64,000 bases of DNA from assembly GCA_035505655.1 (NCBI GenBank), contig DATJQP010000133.1:7310-71309 (forward strand). Direction: 5' to 3'. This DNA comes from JAGVPT01 sp035505655. Lineage in GTDB: Bacteria; Bacteroidota; Ignavibacteria; UBA10030; UBA8401. Positions 43,240 through 51,799 of the stretch are shown piece by piece. The notes under the pieces are model-generated. The model saw nothing but the letters and a program-made list of their open reading frames with translations. It was not told the DNA's origin and searched no databases. The number at the start of each line of letters is the position of its first letter. Positions within the stretch are counted from its first letter, which is position 1. Position numbers and translations under genes: made by a program.

Positions 43240-44007
43240 ATGAGCAAGGGACTCTTAATCGATGTTTCCAAATGTGTCGGGTGCCGCGAGTGCGCCCGGG
43301 CCTGCGCCGAAGTCAACGGTCTTCCGGCGGAGGATGCCGATGAACTTTCGGCGACTCACTATACCGTCGTTCAAAGCTATTTCAACGATCAGACCTTTGT
43401 ACGGCGGCTCTGCATGCATTGCGAGGAGCCGACGTGCGCTTCGGTGTGCCTCGTCGGCGCGATCAAGAAGACGGACCTCGGGCCGGTCGTTTATGACGAG
43501 TCAAAATGCATCGGCTGCCGGTATTGCATGCAGGCCTGCCCGTTCGAAGTTCCCCGATACGAGTGGAGCAAGCTTTCACCCCGTATTCAAAAATGCAAAA
43601 TGTGCTACGAACGTGTCAGCGCCGGCGGAAAGACCGCATGCGCAGAGGCGTGCCAGTTCGATGCTACGGTCTTCGGCGACAGGGACGACCTTATCAGGGA
43701 AGCCCAGAAGCGAATGGCGGCGAGCCCGGGAACGTACGTCGACCACATTTACGGACTGACGGAGGCAGGAGGAACTTCCGTCCTTTTCATCTCGAACATA
43801 CCGTTCGAGAAACTCGGCTTCCCGATGGATCTTCCCAACACCTCGATGCCGAAGCTTTCCTGGAGGGTTCTCTCGCAGGTTCCGAAATACTCCGTTGCCG
43901 CGGGCGTTCTGCTCTTCGGTATTCATTGGATCACCGCGCGCCGCGCTGAGGTGGCAGAATTCGAGCGGGATGAAGCGCGAAAGAAACTCATTGTTGGACG
44001 AAACTGA
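43240..44007 (+). CDS. HybA-like 4x[4Fe-4S] ferredoxin with C-terminal membrane anchor
   Basis: A start at 43240 (MSKGLLIDVSK) follows GGAG. The 255-residue protein has four cysteine quartets: Cys12-15-18-22, then the LCMHCEEPTCASVC, CIGCRYCMQAC and CKMC...CAEAC groups. That makes four [4Fe-4S] clusters, as in HybA/DmsB/NrfC electron-transfer subunits. A hydrophobic helix (about 220-240, VAAGVLLFGIHWI) anchors the C-terminus. No twin-arginine signal is present, so the clusters may face the cytoplasm unless exported with a partner. It passes electrons to or from the HybB-like subunit encoded 13 bp downstream. Confidence 0.9.
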   Translation: MSKGLLIDVSKCVGCRECARACAEVNGLPAEDADELSATHYTVVQSYFNDQTFVRRLCMHCEEPTCASVCLVGAIKKTDLGPVVYDESKCIGCRYCMQACPFEVPRYEWSKLSPRIQKCKMCYERVSAGGKTACAEACQFDATVFGDRDDLIREAQKRMAASPGTYVDHIYGLTEAGGTSVLFISNIPFEKLGFPMDLPNTSMPKLSWRVLSQVPKYSVAAGVLLFGIHWITARRAEVAEFERDEARKKLIVGRN

Positions 44008-44020
44008 GAGAGAAGAGCTT

Positions 44021-45202
44021 ATGCTGAAGAACATTCGTAGACCTCATTTAACATTCTGGAATATCGTTGCCGGATTCCTTATTCTCGCCGGCCTCGTTGC
44101 AGCGATCGAACGCTTCACCATGGGTCTCGGCGCCACGACACATCTGAGCGATCACTTCCCGTGGGGATTCTGGATAGGATTCGACTTCATCGGCGTCGGT
44201 CTTGCTGCCGCGGGATTCACAATCGCCGCAACCGTCCACGTGTTCAACGTCGAACGGTTCGAGCCGATCGTGCGTCCGTCGATTCTCACTGCCTATATCG
44301 GCTATATGCTGGTGGTTCTCGTGCTCGTCGTCGACCTGGGACGCCCCCAGAACTTCTGGCACCCCCTCGTGATGTGGAACCCTCACTCGGTCATGTTCGA
44401 GATCACCTGGTGCATCATTCTCTATACCACTGTCCTGACGCTGGAGTTTGCCCCCGTCGTTCTTGAGAAGTTCCATCTTCATGCCCCGATCAGAATTCTC
44501 AGGACCATCTCTCTGCCGATCGTCGTCGCCGGGGTCATCCTTTCGACGCTCCATCAATCCTCGTTCGGCTCCCTTTATCTCGTCGTCCCCGGCCGGATGC
44601 ACCCCCTGTGGTTCTCCGACATCATTCCGTTTCTCTTTTTCATCTCCTGCGTAGCCGCCGGGATCTCGATGGTGATTTTTTCATCTTTCCTTTCAGCGAG
44701 AGCCTTCAAGAGGGAAATCGATATGCCGCTCTTTACGGAGCTCGGTCGGGTTCTCGCCGTCGTCCTGGCTCTCTTCTTTACCGTGAGGATTCAGGACCTC
44801 CTGAGCCGGAATGCACTCCAGTTCGTCTTCCAGCCGACGTACCAAAGCGCGATGTTCCTTCTCGAGATAACGCTCGGCGTACTCATCCCATTCTTCCTTC
44901 TTCTGTTCAAACGGATCAGGATGAACCGGACGGGGCTCTTTTACACATCGGCTCTCGTTATCGTCGGGTTCGTGGCGAACAGGATGAACACGGCGGTCAC
45001 GAGCATGGAGCGTTGGGGTGAGCGCACCTACTTCCCCTCATGGCAGGAGGTTGCCGTGACGGCGGGACTCGCCACGGCCGGGTTCGTCGCCTTCTATTAT
45101 GTGGCAAAGTACTTCCCCGTGTTCACTCTCAAGCACGATCACGCGCCTGCGAACGCCGCGGAGCGCGAGATCGCCGAAGAATTATCGCTCGTCGCAAAGT
45201 GA
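44021..45202 (+). CDS. HybB/NrfD-type integral membrane quinone-interacting subunit
   Basis: A start at 44021 (MLKNIRRPHL) is chosen because the longer frame overlaps the ferredoxin and GAAGAG precedes this ATG. The 393-residue protein has ten hydrophobic segments of HybB/NrfD type. Family landmarks include FPWGFWIGFDFIG near the second helix, LHQSSFGSLY at about 180-190 and RMNTAVTSMERW near the end. HybB subunits exchange electrons with menaquinone on behalf of a periplasmic enzyme. None of the usual catalytic partners (hydrogenase, molybdopterin oxidoreductase, multiheme reductase) is encoded nearby. Confidence 0.9.
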   Translation: MLKNIRRPHLTFWNIVAGFLILAGLVAAIERFTMGLGATTHLSDHFPWGFWIGFDFIGVGLAAAGFTIAATVHVFNVERFEPIVRPSILTAYIGYMLVVLVLVVDLGRPQNFWHPLVMWNPHSVMFEITWCIILYTTVLTLEFAPVVLEKFHLHAPIRILRTISLPIVVAGVILSTLHQSSFGSLYLVVPGRMHPLWFSDIIPFLFFISCVAAGISMVIFSSFLSARAFKREIDMPLFTELGRVLAVVLALFFTVRIQDLLSRNALQFVFQPTYQSAMFLLEITLGVLIPFFLLLFKRIRMNRTGLFYTSALVIVGFVANRMNTAVTSMERWGERTYFPSWQEVAVTAGLATAGFVAFYYVAKYFPVFTLKHDHAPANAAEREIAEELSLVAK

Positions 45203-45263
45203 CACCGGGTTACGCCGCCCCGGCTCGCTCCGCTCCGGCACGATGTCGAATGATGAGGCACCA

Positions 45264-46091
45264 ATGAAGACACACGGCTCCTCCGGCACCCGGTCCGATG
45301 ACCGGAACAGAAATTGCGTTTGGATGGAGGCGGGAATGATCGCATACAAAGAGTGCGATATGGAGTTCGACTGCGACTCATGCTCGCTCGACGACGTCAT
45401 GCGCCGTCAGAGCGCGGTCGCCGACGAACCCCCTCTTTCGGCCCTCCATTCCCCCGCCCCGCCGACCGGAGGGGCTTCGGAGGAGACTCCGTCGCAGAGA
45501 TTCGACCGTCAGCTTGAGGAGTTCTTTCAACCCCTCTCCACCGTCCAGATCCCCGACGATCGCCTCTATCACCGGTGCCATATGTGGGTGAAGGGAGAGA
45601 GTGCAAGGACAAGCACGATCGGCATCGACCACATCGGCGCCTATTTTCTGCAGCCGGTCGTGAGCGTCGTTCTTCCGCAAACGCCGGCAAAGATGGAGCC
45701 GAAATCGCCCTGCGCCTGGCTCGTTCTTCGCGAAGGAACCATCGCGCTCCGATCGGCGGTGCGCGGAGTTGCCACTCAGTCAAACGCCATTCTCGTCGAT
45801 CGCCCCTATCTCCTGCTCGACGACCCATACGATTCAGGATGGATCCTGAGAGTCGAGCGCGGGGGTGAGAAGAAAAGAGAAAACGACCTCATCACCGCGG
45901 AGGAATTCTCCCCGATTTATCTAAAGGAGATCGGCGTGCTGAAGGATAGATTCGCCGCTTCGTTCCGGCGAGGGCAGCCACATATCGGCTCCACCCTCCT
46001 CGACGGAGGTGAACCGGTGCAGAGTATTCAGGAAGTATTGGGCAAGAAAAAGTATTTCGAGTTGATAGGCAGAGTCTTTGCCGCGACTTAG
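45264..46091 (+). CDS. GcvH-like protein 3 with N-terminal four-Cys motif
   Basis: A start at 45264 (MKTHGSSGTRS), preceded by GATGAGG, is preferred; 45243 is possible. The 275-residue protein opens with a C-x12-C-x5-C-x2-C arrangement (Cys18, 31, 37, 40; CVWMEAGMIAYKEC, then DCDSC). After a variable linker, a GcvH-like domain follows (RCHMWVKGE, STIGIDHIGAYFLQPV, GVATQSNAILV, SGWILRVE). The lipoyl site lacks Lys (VLREGTIALRSAVRG). No membrane segment is seen. The cysteines could bind zinc or an Fe-S cluster. It is probably a soluble partner of the two membrane-bound paralogues. Confidence 0.75.
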   Translation: MKTHGSSGTRSDDRNRNCVWMEAGMIAYKECDMEFDCDSCSLDDVMRRQSAVADEPPLSALHSPAPPTGGASEETPSQRFDRQLEEFFQPLSTVQIPDDRLYHRCHMWVKGESARTSTIGIDHIGAYFLQPVVSVVLPQTPAKMEPKSPCAWLVLREGTIALRSAVRGVATQSNAILVDRPYLLLDDPYDSGWILRVERGGEKKRENDLITAEEFSPIYLKEIGVLKDRFAASFRRGQPHIGSTLLDGGEPVQSIQEVLGKKKYFELIGRVFAAT

Positions 46092-46288
46092 CCTATTGAT
46101 GTCTCCTCCTCGTCGGCATGAGAATCGTGACGTTCCCCAAGGCGCGGAAAACCTCGCCGGGAAGCCCTCCTTTCAAACCCCTCGTGTTATTTAGAAAATT
46201 CCACTTCCCTTTCGCATTTTTAAGCATTTGTAGGCCGGAATATCCAACTTTGACCGGACTTTTTGCCTCGTTTCCCAAGGATTGGAAA

Positions 46289-46304
46289 TGGCACGGTAGT
46301 TGAC
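46289..46304 (+). promoter_or_regulatory. Candidate sigma-54 promoter before the heme-kinase gene
   Basis: TGGCACGGTAGTTGAC has a perfect -24 TGGCACG and a -12 box TTGA in place of TTGC at the exact family distance. The expected start near 46314-46316 leaves only the GGAGTAAAGG ribosome site before the ATG at 46327. Autoregulation by the sigma-54 activator encoded next is plausible. Confidence 0.45.
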
Positions 46305-46326
46305 GCTACCCCAGTCGGAGTAAAGG

Positions 46327-47970
46327 ATGAAAATCACAAACTTCCTGGCATTCAGAGTATTCCTCGTCATCCTCTTCGTCATGTTCGCGGAGACCGCGCT
46401 TCTGACCAAGTTGAGCGTCGAGCGGCAGGCGGAACTGTACATGAACGATGCGGTTCGCGAGGCGAACCGGGTGGGAGACGTCATCAAGAGGTCGACGAAG
46501 TACAGCATGATGCTGAACCGCCAGGACGACCTCCACGAAATGCTGACGACGATCGGGACGGAACCCGGCATCGAGGCGATTCGGATCTACGACAAAAAAG
46601 GCGACGTCGTCCTCTCAACCGTGCGCTCCGAAGTCGGCACTCAAGTCAACATGAACGCCGAAGCGTGCAACGCCTGTCACCTCCCCGGAAAGCCGCCCCT
46701 CTCCCCGAATCCTCAGGAGCTCTCCCGCATCTTCTCTTCGCCGAAGGGATACAGGGTGCTCGGGATGATCATGCCGATCCGCAACGACTCGACCTGTTCG
46801 ACCGCATCATGCCATGCCCATCCGTCATCGCAGACCGTTCTCGGAGTTCTCGACATCATGATGCCGCTCCGCGACATCGACGAACACCTTGCCAGTCTCA
46901 ACAGGTCGCAGTACGTCAACGCAGTGTTCATGTTCGTCGGGATGACCGCCTTTGTCGGCCTCTTCATCTGGGTTGTCGTGAACATCCCCGTCCGCAAGCT
47001 CACCCGGGGGACGCATGAGATTACGAAAGGCAACCTCAACTACCGGATCGCCGTCGCATCCCACGATGAGATCGGTCGCCTTGCGGATTCGTTCAACCAG
47101 ATGGCGGAGGAGTTGCAGAGGGCGAGGAACGAATTGACGCAGTGGGCGGAAACACTCGAAGGGCGGGTGGAAGAGAAAACGGAGGAACTCCGCCGGGCCC
47201 AGGTCAATATGGTGCAGATGGAGAAAATGGTCTCCCTCGGGAAGCTCGCGTCGACCGTCGCGCACGAGCTCAACAATCCCCTTGAAGGAGTCCTGACGTA
47301 TGCCAAGCTGCTCAAGCGCACCGTGAAGGAGGGAACGCTTTCGGCCGAATCGGCAGGCGAGATCCAGAGCGAGCTCTCCCTTATCGCCGATGAGACCGCC
47401 CGGTGCGGTAATATTGTCAAGAACCTCCTCCTCTTTTCCAGGCAGAAGGTGGGAGAATACGTGGAGACCGACCTCAGGATGACGATCGAGCGTTCGTTGA
47501 AGCTCATCGACCATCACCTCCGGATGCATAACATCGTTCTCAAGGCCGAGTACGAGAAAGAACCGCTCCTTCTCTTCTGCGCCCCCGAGCAGATTGAACA
47601 GACTCTCCTGGCGATCGAGATCAACGCCGTCGAGGCGATGCCCGAAGGGGGAACGCTGGCGCTGAAGGCCTGCCTCCTCAGGGAAAAGGATACCATAGAG
47701 ATTACCGTCGAAGACACGGGGATCGGCATCTCGGACGAAGCGATGCCGCACATCTTCGAGCCATTCTTCACCACGAAAGAGAACGGGAAGGGAACCGGTC
47801 TTGGATTGGCGGTCGTGTACGGGATTGTCGAGCGGCATGGCGGGTCCATCACGGTGCGATCGCAGGTGCACGCCGGAACGACGTTCACAATCCTCTTCCC
47901 GCGCAACAACGCTCACCGTCCGTCGGACGTCGCACAACCTACTTTGTCACATGAGCATGCCCATGAGTAA
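46327..47970 (+). CDS. Histidine kinase with a two-heme-like periplasmic sensor
   Basis: A 547-residue kinase. Helix 1 (about 10-30) and helix 2 (about 197-218) enclose a sensor of about 165 residues. The sensor contains CNACH (Cys114, Cys117, His118), a canonical c-type heme site, and CSTASCH (Cys157, Cys162, His163), a C-x4-C-H variant. A HAMP domain, a coiled region, HisKA with His313 (VAHELNNPLEG) and an HATPase (DTGIGISDEAMPH, GTGLGLAVV) follow. It probably senses redox state or a ligand such as NO or O2 through heme. Its stop overlaps the start region of the sigma-54 activator gene, so the pair is coupled. Confidence 0.9.
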   Translation: MKITNFLAFRVFLVILFVMFAETALLTKLSVERQAELYMNDAVREANRVGDVIKRSTKYSMMLNRQDDLHEMLTTIGTEPGIEAIRIYDKKGDVVLSTVRSEVGTQVNMNAEACNACHLPGKPPLSPNPQELSRIFSSPKGYRVLGMIMPIRNDSTCSTASCHAHPSSQTVLGVLDIMMPLRDIDEHLASLNRSQYVNAVFMFVGMTAFVGLFIWVVVNIPVRKLTRGTHEITKGNLNYRIAVASHDEIGRLADSFNQMAEELQRARNELTQWAETLEGRVEEKTEELRRAQVNMVQMEKMVSLGKLASTVAHELNNPLEGVLTYAKLLKRTVKEGTLSAESAGEIQSELSLIADETARCGNIVKNLLLFSRQKVGEYVETDLRMTIERSLKLIDHHLRMHNIVLKAEYEKEPLLLFCAPEQIEQTLLAIEINAVEAMPEGGTLALKACLLREKDTIEITVEDTGIGISDEAMPHIFEPFFTTKENGKGTGLGLAVVYGIVERHGGSITVRSQVHAGTTFTILFPRNNAHRPSDVAQPTLSHEHAHE

Positions 47971-49318
47971 CAACTTTGATAAGCAGAACAGCCTCCTCGT
48001 CGTGGATGACGAGCTTGTCGTCCGCGATTCACTCTCGAAATGGTTCAAGCAGGACGGCTACAAGGTCGACACTGCCGAGGATGCGGCGCAGGCGATCAAA
48101 CGGATGAGCGAGGGACCGTGGGACGTTATTCTCCTCGACATCAAGATGCCGGGGATGAGCGGTCTCGAGCTTCAGAAACGCCTCCGGGAGATCGATCCTT
48201 CGATTACGACGATCATGATCACAGCCTTCGCTTCGGTCGAAAGCGCCGTGCAGGCGCTGAAGGAAGGGGCGTTCGACTATGTCACGAAACCCGTCGACCC
48301 GGATCACCTCTCGCACCTCGTCATCAACGCCCTCCGGCAGAAGAAGCTTGCCTCCGAGAACGCCCAGTTGAGAGAACATCTCTCCGAAATCATCTCGGGG
48401 GACGAAATCATCGGCAACAGCCCGCAGATGAAGAAAGTGATCGAGCTGTCGAAAACCGTGGCGCAGACCGACACCACCGTCATGATCCGAGGGGAGAGCG
48501 GTTCCGGAAAAGAGCTCATCGCGCGCGCAATCCACGCAAACAGCACAAGGCGATATTTCCCCATCATCGCCGTCAATTGCGGCGCGGTGCCAGAGAGCCT
48601 TCTCGAGAGCGAGCTCTTCGGTCACGAAAAAGGAGCTTTCACCGGCGCGCAGTACCGGCGGAAAGGTAAGTTCGAGATGGCCGACGGAGGGACGATCTTC
48701 CTCGATGAAATCGGAACGATCAGTCAGAAGATGCAGGTTCAACTCCTCCGTGTCATCGAGTCCAAGCAATTCACGAGAGTTGGGGGGAATGAGCTCATCC
48801 ATAGCGACTTCAGGATAATCTGTGCGACCAACCGGGACCTCGAAGCCGCTGTCAAAGACGGAACCTTCCGGGAGGACCTCTACTATCGCCTCAATGTCTT
48901 TACCGTGTTCATTCCTCCGATCCGCGAACGCCGCACCGATATTCCGCTCCTCGTTCATCACTTCCTGAAAAAGTATTCCGGGGTTATGAACAAGCCTGTC
49001 GTCGAAATCACCGCCGACGCGCTCGACCTCCTCGTGCGGTACGACTGGCCGGGAAACGTCCGCGAGCTTGAAAATGTTATCGAAAGGGCCATGGTTCTTG
49101 CCAAACCGCCGGCGATTCGCCCCGCCGATTTGCCGTTTCAGATGGTCCCCAAACACCACACCCCTTCCGACGACTCCATCGCATCGGTCGAGAAGGCGCA
49201 CATCGAAGCGATGCTCGGTAAAACAGGGTGGAACATTACCCGTGCAGCAGAGATACTGGCGATCGACCGCGTGACGCTTTACAACAAGATTGCCAAGTAC
49301 GGGCTATCGAAACCGTGA
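47951..49318 (+). CDS. NtrC-family sigma-54-dependent response regulator
   Basis: 456 residues when begun at 47951; in-frame ATGs at 47957 and 47963 are equally possible and lie inside the kinase stop region. The receiver has Asp63 (LLDIKMP), Thr91 (ITAFAS) and Lys113 (VTKPV). The AAA+ domain has Walker A GESGSGKE (181-188), the sigma-54 contact GAFTGA (228-233) and Walker B GTIFLDEIG. The Fis-type helix-turn-helix ends with NITRAAEILAIDRVTLYNKI. It should open sigma-54 promoters on phosphorylation by the heme kinase. Two -24/-12-like elements occur in the cluster, and the palindrome at 41648 is a candidate binding site. Confidence 0.93.
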   Translation: MSMPMSNNFDKQNSLLVVDDELVVRDSLSKWFKQDGYKVDTAEDAAQAIKRMSEGPWDVILLDIKMPGMSGLELQKRLREIDPSITTIMITAFASVESAVQALKEGAFDYVTKPVDPDHLSHLVINALRQKKLASENAQLREHLSEIISGDEIIGNSPQMKKVIELSKTVAQTDTTVMIRGESGSGKELIARAIHANSTRRYFPIIAVNCGAVPESLLESELFGHEKGAFTGAQYRRKGKFEMADGGTIFLDEIGTISQKMQVQLLRVIESKQFTRVGGNELIHSDFRIICATNRDLEAAVKDGTFREDLYYRLNVFTVFIPPIRERRTDIPLLVHHFLKKYSGVMNKPVVEITADALDLLVRYDWPGNVRELENVIERAMVLAKPPAIRPADLPFQMVPKHHTPSDDSIASVEKAHIEAMLGKTGWNITRAAEILAIDRVTLYNKIAKYGLSKP

Positions 49319-49321
49319 TCC

Positions 49322-49873
49322 ATGCCCTCGATTCGCCTTCTTGGGATCCCCCCTTCCGATGAGCAGCTCATCGAAGGGCTCGTAGAGCCCCTCCGATCCA
49401 TCCTGCGCCTTCCGGTCGAGATCGGGTCAGGCTGGACGCTCGATCCGGCCTTTGCGTTCGATCCGTACCGAAACCAGGTGAATTCCAGCTCCATCATCGG
49501 AGGTTTTCTCCAGCACTTTCCGACAGTCGACGGTAAGATCCTCGGAGTGACGACGTCGGATCTCTTCGTCCCGGTCCTCACGTATGTCTTTGGCGAAGCT
49601 CAACTCGACGGCCCGATCGCCGTCGTGTCGAGCCATCGCCTTGACGACACGCTCTACGGCCTTCCTCCGAATCCCGACCTCCTGGCACAACGACTCCTCA
49701 AAGAGGCGGTGCATGAGCTCGGCCACACTTTCGGCCTCATCCACTGCCGCGACTATCGCTGCGTTATGCACACCTCAACCGCCGCGGAAGATATCGACAT
49801 CAAGTCGGAGAGATTCTGTCCGGCGTGTGAGTCAGCCGTATCGAAAAAGAGGAGCGAGATGATGAATGGTTAG
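49322..49873 (+). CDS. Archaemetzincin-family metalloprotease
   Basis: A 183-residue protein, 3 bp after the sigma-54 activator gene, so probably co-translated. It carries the full archaemetzincin signature HELGHTFGLIH (His131, Glu132, His135, His141), then Cys142, Cys147, Met149 and Cys166/Cys169. One zinc is catalytic; a second sits in the four-Cys site. Peptidase activity is known for human and archaeal members, but bacterial substrates are not. No signal peptide is seen, so it is cytoplasmic. Its presence with a redox-type operon and its regulator is unexplained. Confidence 0.93.
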   Translation: MPSIRLLGIPPSDEQLIEGLVEPLRSILRLPVEIGSGWTLDPAFAFDPYRNQVNSSSIIGGFLQHFPTVDGKILGVTTSDLFVPVLTYVFGEAQLDGPIAVVSSHRLDDTLYGLPPNPDLLAQRLLKEAVHELGHTFGLIHCRDYRCVMHTSTAAEDIDIKSERFCPACESAVSKKRSEMMNG

Positions 49874-49886
49874 CAGGTTCGGCGGC

Positions 49887-49915
49887 GTTGACTTTACCTC
49901 CTTTTTTTGATATTA
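49887..49915 (+). promoter_or_regulatory. Strong promoter upstream of the HIT gene
   Basis: TTGACT (49887-49892), 17 bp, TATTAT (49910-49915). Predicted start near 49922 leaves a leader of about 108 bases before the HIT start codon. Confidence 0.65.
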
Positions 49916-50030
49916 TTTTTCGCACGCCCTTCGGGGCTGCGAGCCGTTGCGCAGACATGCCCGCCGATTGCGCAATTCACCGACAGCCAGGCCATCTCAG
50001 GACAATCTAAGCAAGGACACGCGGCAACCG

Positions 50031-50444
50031 ATGGGGTGCATTTTCTGTAAAATTATCGCCCGGGAGATTCCCGCAGAAGTTCTTTTCGAAAACAGCTGCG
50101 CGATCGCCATCCTCGACGTTAACCCGATCCACTACGGACATACCCTCGTCATTCCAAAAGTCCATCACCGTGACTTCCTCGAAGTGCCTGATGAGGAGCT
50201 CGCAGGCATCATGCGCGCCGTCCACGTCGTCTCCGGGGCCCTCGTGAGAGGATTCGGGCTGGAGGGATTCAACTTTTTTTCGAACAACGGCACCGTGGCG
50301 GGGCAATCAGTCTTTCACTTTCACATCCACATCACTCCGAGATACGCCAACGACAACATCCGGTTCGTTCTGAAACTGAAACGCTACGAAGGACAAGATA
50401 TGAAGGGCGTTGCGGAAAGAATCAGGGCGTCGATCTCCGGCTAA
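50031..50444 (+). CDS. HIT-family nucleotide hydrolase (HINT-like)
   Basis: A start at 50031 (MGCIFCKIIAREI) matches the family N-terminus; an extension upstream does not. The 137-residue protein has a C-x2-C zinc pair (CIFC), then DVNPIHYGHTLVIPKVH, and the histidine triad FHFHIHITPR near residue 98-107. HINT-type enzymes hydrolyse nucleoside phosphoramidates such as aminoacyl-AMP. Its gene precedes isocitrate dehydrogenase by 22 bp on the same strand. Confidence 0.92.
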   Translation: MGCIFCKIIAREIPAEVLFENSCAIAILDVNPIHYGHTLVIPKVHHRDFLEVPDEELAGIMRAVHVVSGALVRGFGLEGFNFFSNNGTVAGQSVFHFHIHITPRYANDNIRFVLKLKRYEGQDMKGVAERIRASISG

Positions 50445-50466
50445 CGAAAAACCATAAGGAAGGCTC

Positions 50467-51720
50467 ATGGCTCATTACGCCAAACTCGTTTCCCCACCGT
50501 CGGGGCACAAAATCACTTCGTTGAACGGGACGCTGACCGTGCCCGACGATCCGATCATCTGCTTCATCGAAGGGGACGGGACCGGGCCCGACATCTGGCG
50601 CGCTTCGCGGAAGGTGCTCGACGCCGCCGTTACGAAGGCGTACGGGGGCAATCGGAACATCAACTGGTTCGAGGTCTATGCGGGCGAAAAGGCCAACAAG
50701 GTCTACGGAGAGAACACGTGGCTCCACGACGAAACTCTGGAGGCAATCAAGGAATATGTCGTCGCGATCAAGGGACCTCTGACAACTCCCGTCGGTAAGG
50801 GGATTCGGTCGATCAACGTCACCCTCCGCCAGTTGCTCGACCTCTACGTCTGTCTCCGGCCGGTACAATATTTCTCGGGAGTCCCTTCCCCCGTGCGTCA
50901 TCCCGAGCTTGTCGATATGATCATCTTTCGGGAAAACACCGAAGATATTTATGCCGGGATCGAATGGAAAGCGGGATCGGAGGAGGCGGCAAAGGTGATC
51001 GACTGGCTGCAGAAGGAGATGGGTGTCAAGAAGATCCGCTTCCCGAAATCTTCGAGCATCGGGATCAAGCCGGTATCGCAGGAGGGAACCGAACGTCTCG
51101 TCCGGGCCGCGATCACGTACGCCATTGCAAACAAACGGAAATCGGTGACCCTCGTCCATAAGGGAAATATCATGAAATTCACTGAGGGAGGGTTCAGGGA
51201 CTGGGGATACGAGCTGGCGAAGCGTGAGTTTTCACAACACGTCGTTTCGTGGGAAGAATGCGGAGGGACGGTCCCGGCTGGAAAGATCCTCATCAAGGAT
51301 GTCATCGCCGACGCCTTTCTCCAGCAGATCCTGACCCGGCCGGCGGAGTACGACGTCATTGCGACACTGAACCTGAACGGAGACTACATTTCCGACGCAC
51401 TCGCGGCGCAAGTCGGCGGAATCGGTATCGCCCCGGGGGCAAATATCAACTATCAAAACGGCTACGCCGTCTTCGAGGCAACGCACGGAACCGCTCCCAA
51501 ATACGCCGGCCTCGACAAGGTAAATCCGGGTTCCTTGATCCTGAGCGGTGAGATGATGCTCCGTTACCTCGGATGGACCGAGGCGGCCGATCTCATCCTC
51601 AAGGGACTCAACAGCTCCATTCAGGCGAAAACGGTCACGTATGACTTCGCGCGCCTCATGGAAGGAGCGCATGAGGTCAAATGTTCGGAGTTCGGAGAAG
51701 CTATCGTCAAAAATATGTGA
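50467..51720 (+). CDS. icd: NADP-dependent isocitrate dehydrogenase
   Basis: A 417-residue enzyme very like the E. coli enzyme in length and sequence. It converts isocitrate to 2-oxoglutarate and CO2 with NADP in the TCA cycle. The substrate loop RSINVTLRQ carries Ser at the position phosphorylated by AceK in E. coli, and CLRPVQYF, FRENTEDIYAGIEW, HKGNIMKFTEGGFRDWGYEL and HGTAPKYAGLDKVNPGS are intact. Lys-Tyr in APKYAG is the NADP-specifying pair. GGAAGG precedes the start. Confidence 0.97.
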   Translation: MAHYAKLVSPPSGHKITSLNGTLTVPDDPIICFIEGDGTGPDIWRASRKVLDAAVTKAYGGNRNINWFEVYAGEKANKVYGENTWLHDETLEAIKEYVVAIKGPLTTPVGKGIRSINVTLRQLLDLYVCLRPVQYFSGVPSPVRHPELVDMIIFRENTEDIYAGIEWKAGSEEAAKVIDWLQKEMGVKKIRFPKSSSIGIKPVSQEGTERLVRAAITYAIANKRKSVTLVHKGNIMKFTEGGFRDWGYELAKREFSQHVVSWEECGGTVPAGKILIKDVIADAFLQQILTRPAEYDVIATLNLNGDYISDALAAQVGGIGIAPGANINYQNGYAVFEATHGTAPKYAGLDKVNPGSLILSGEMMLRYLGWTEAADLILKGLNSSIQAKTVTYDFARLMEGAHEVKCSEFGEAIVKNM

Positions 51721-51799
51721 CGTCTTCCCGGACCCGGTGGATCAACACGCCGGGTGCCGACAGTGCCAACCGCACGCTCCGTGGCAGCAGCGTGCATGA

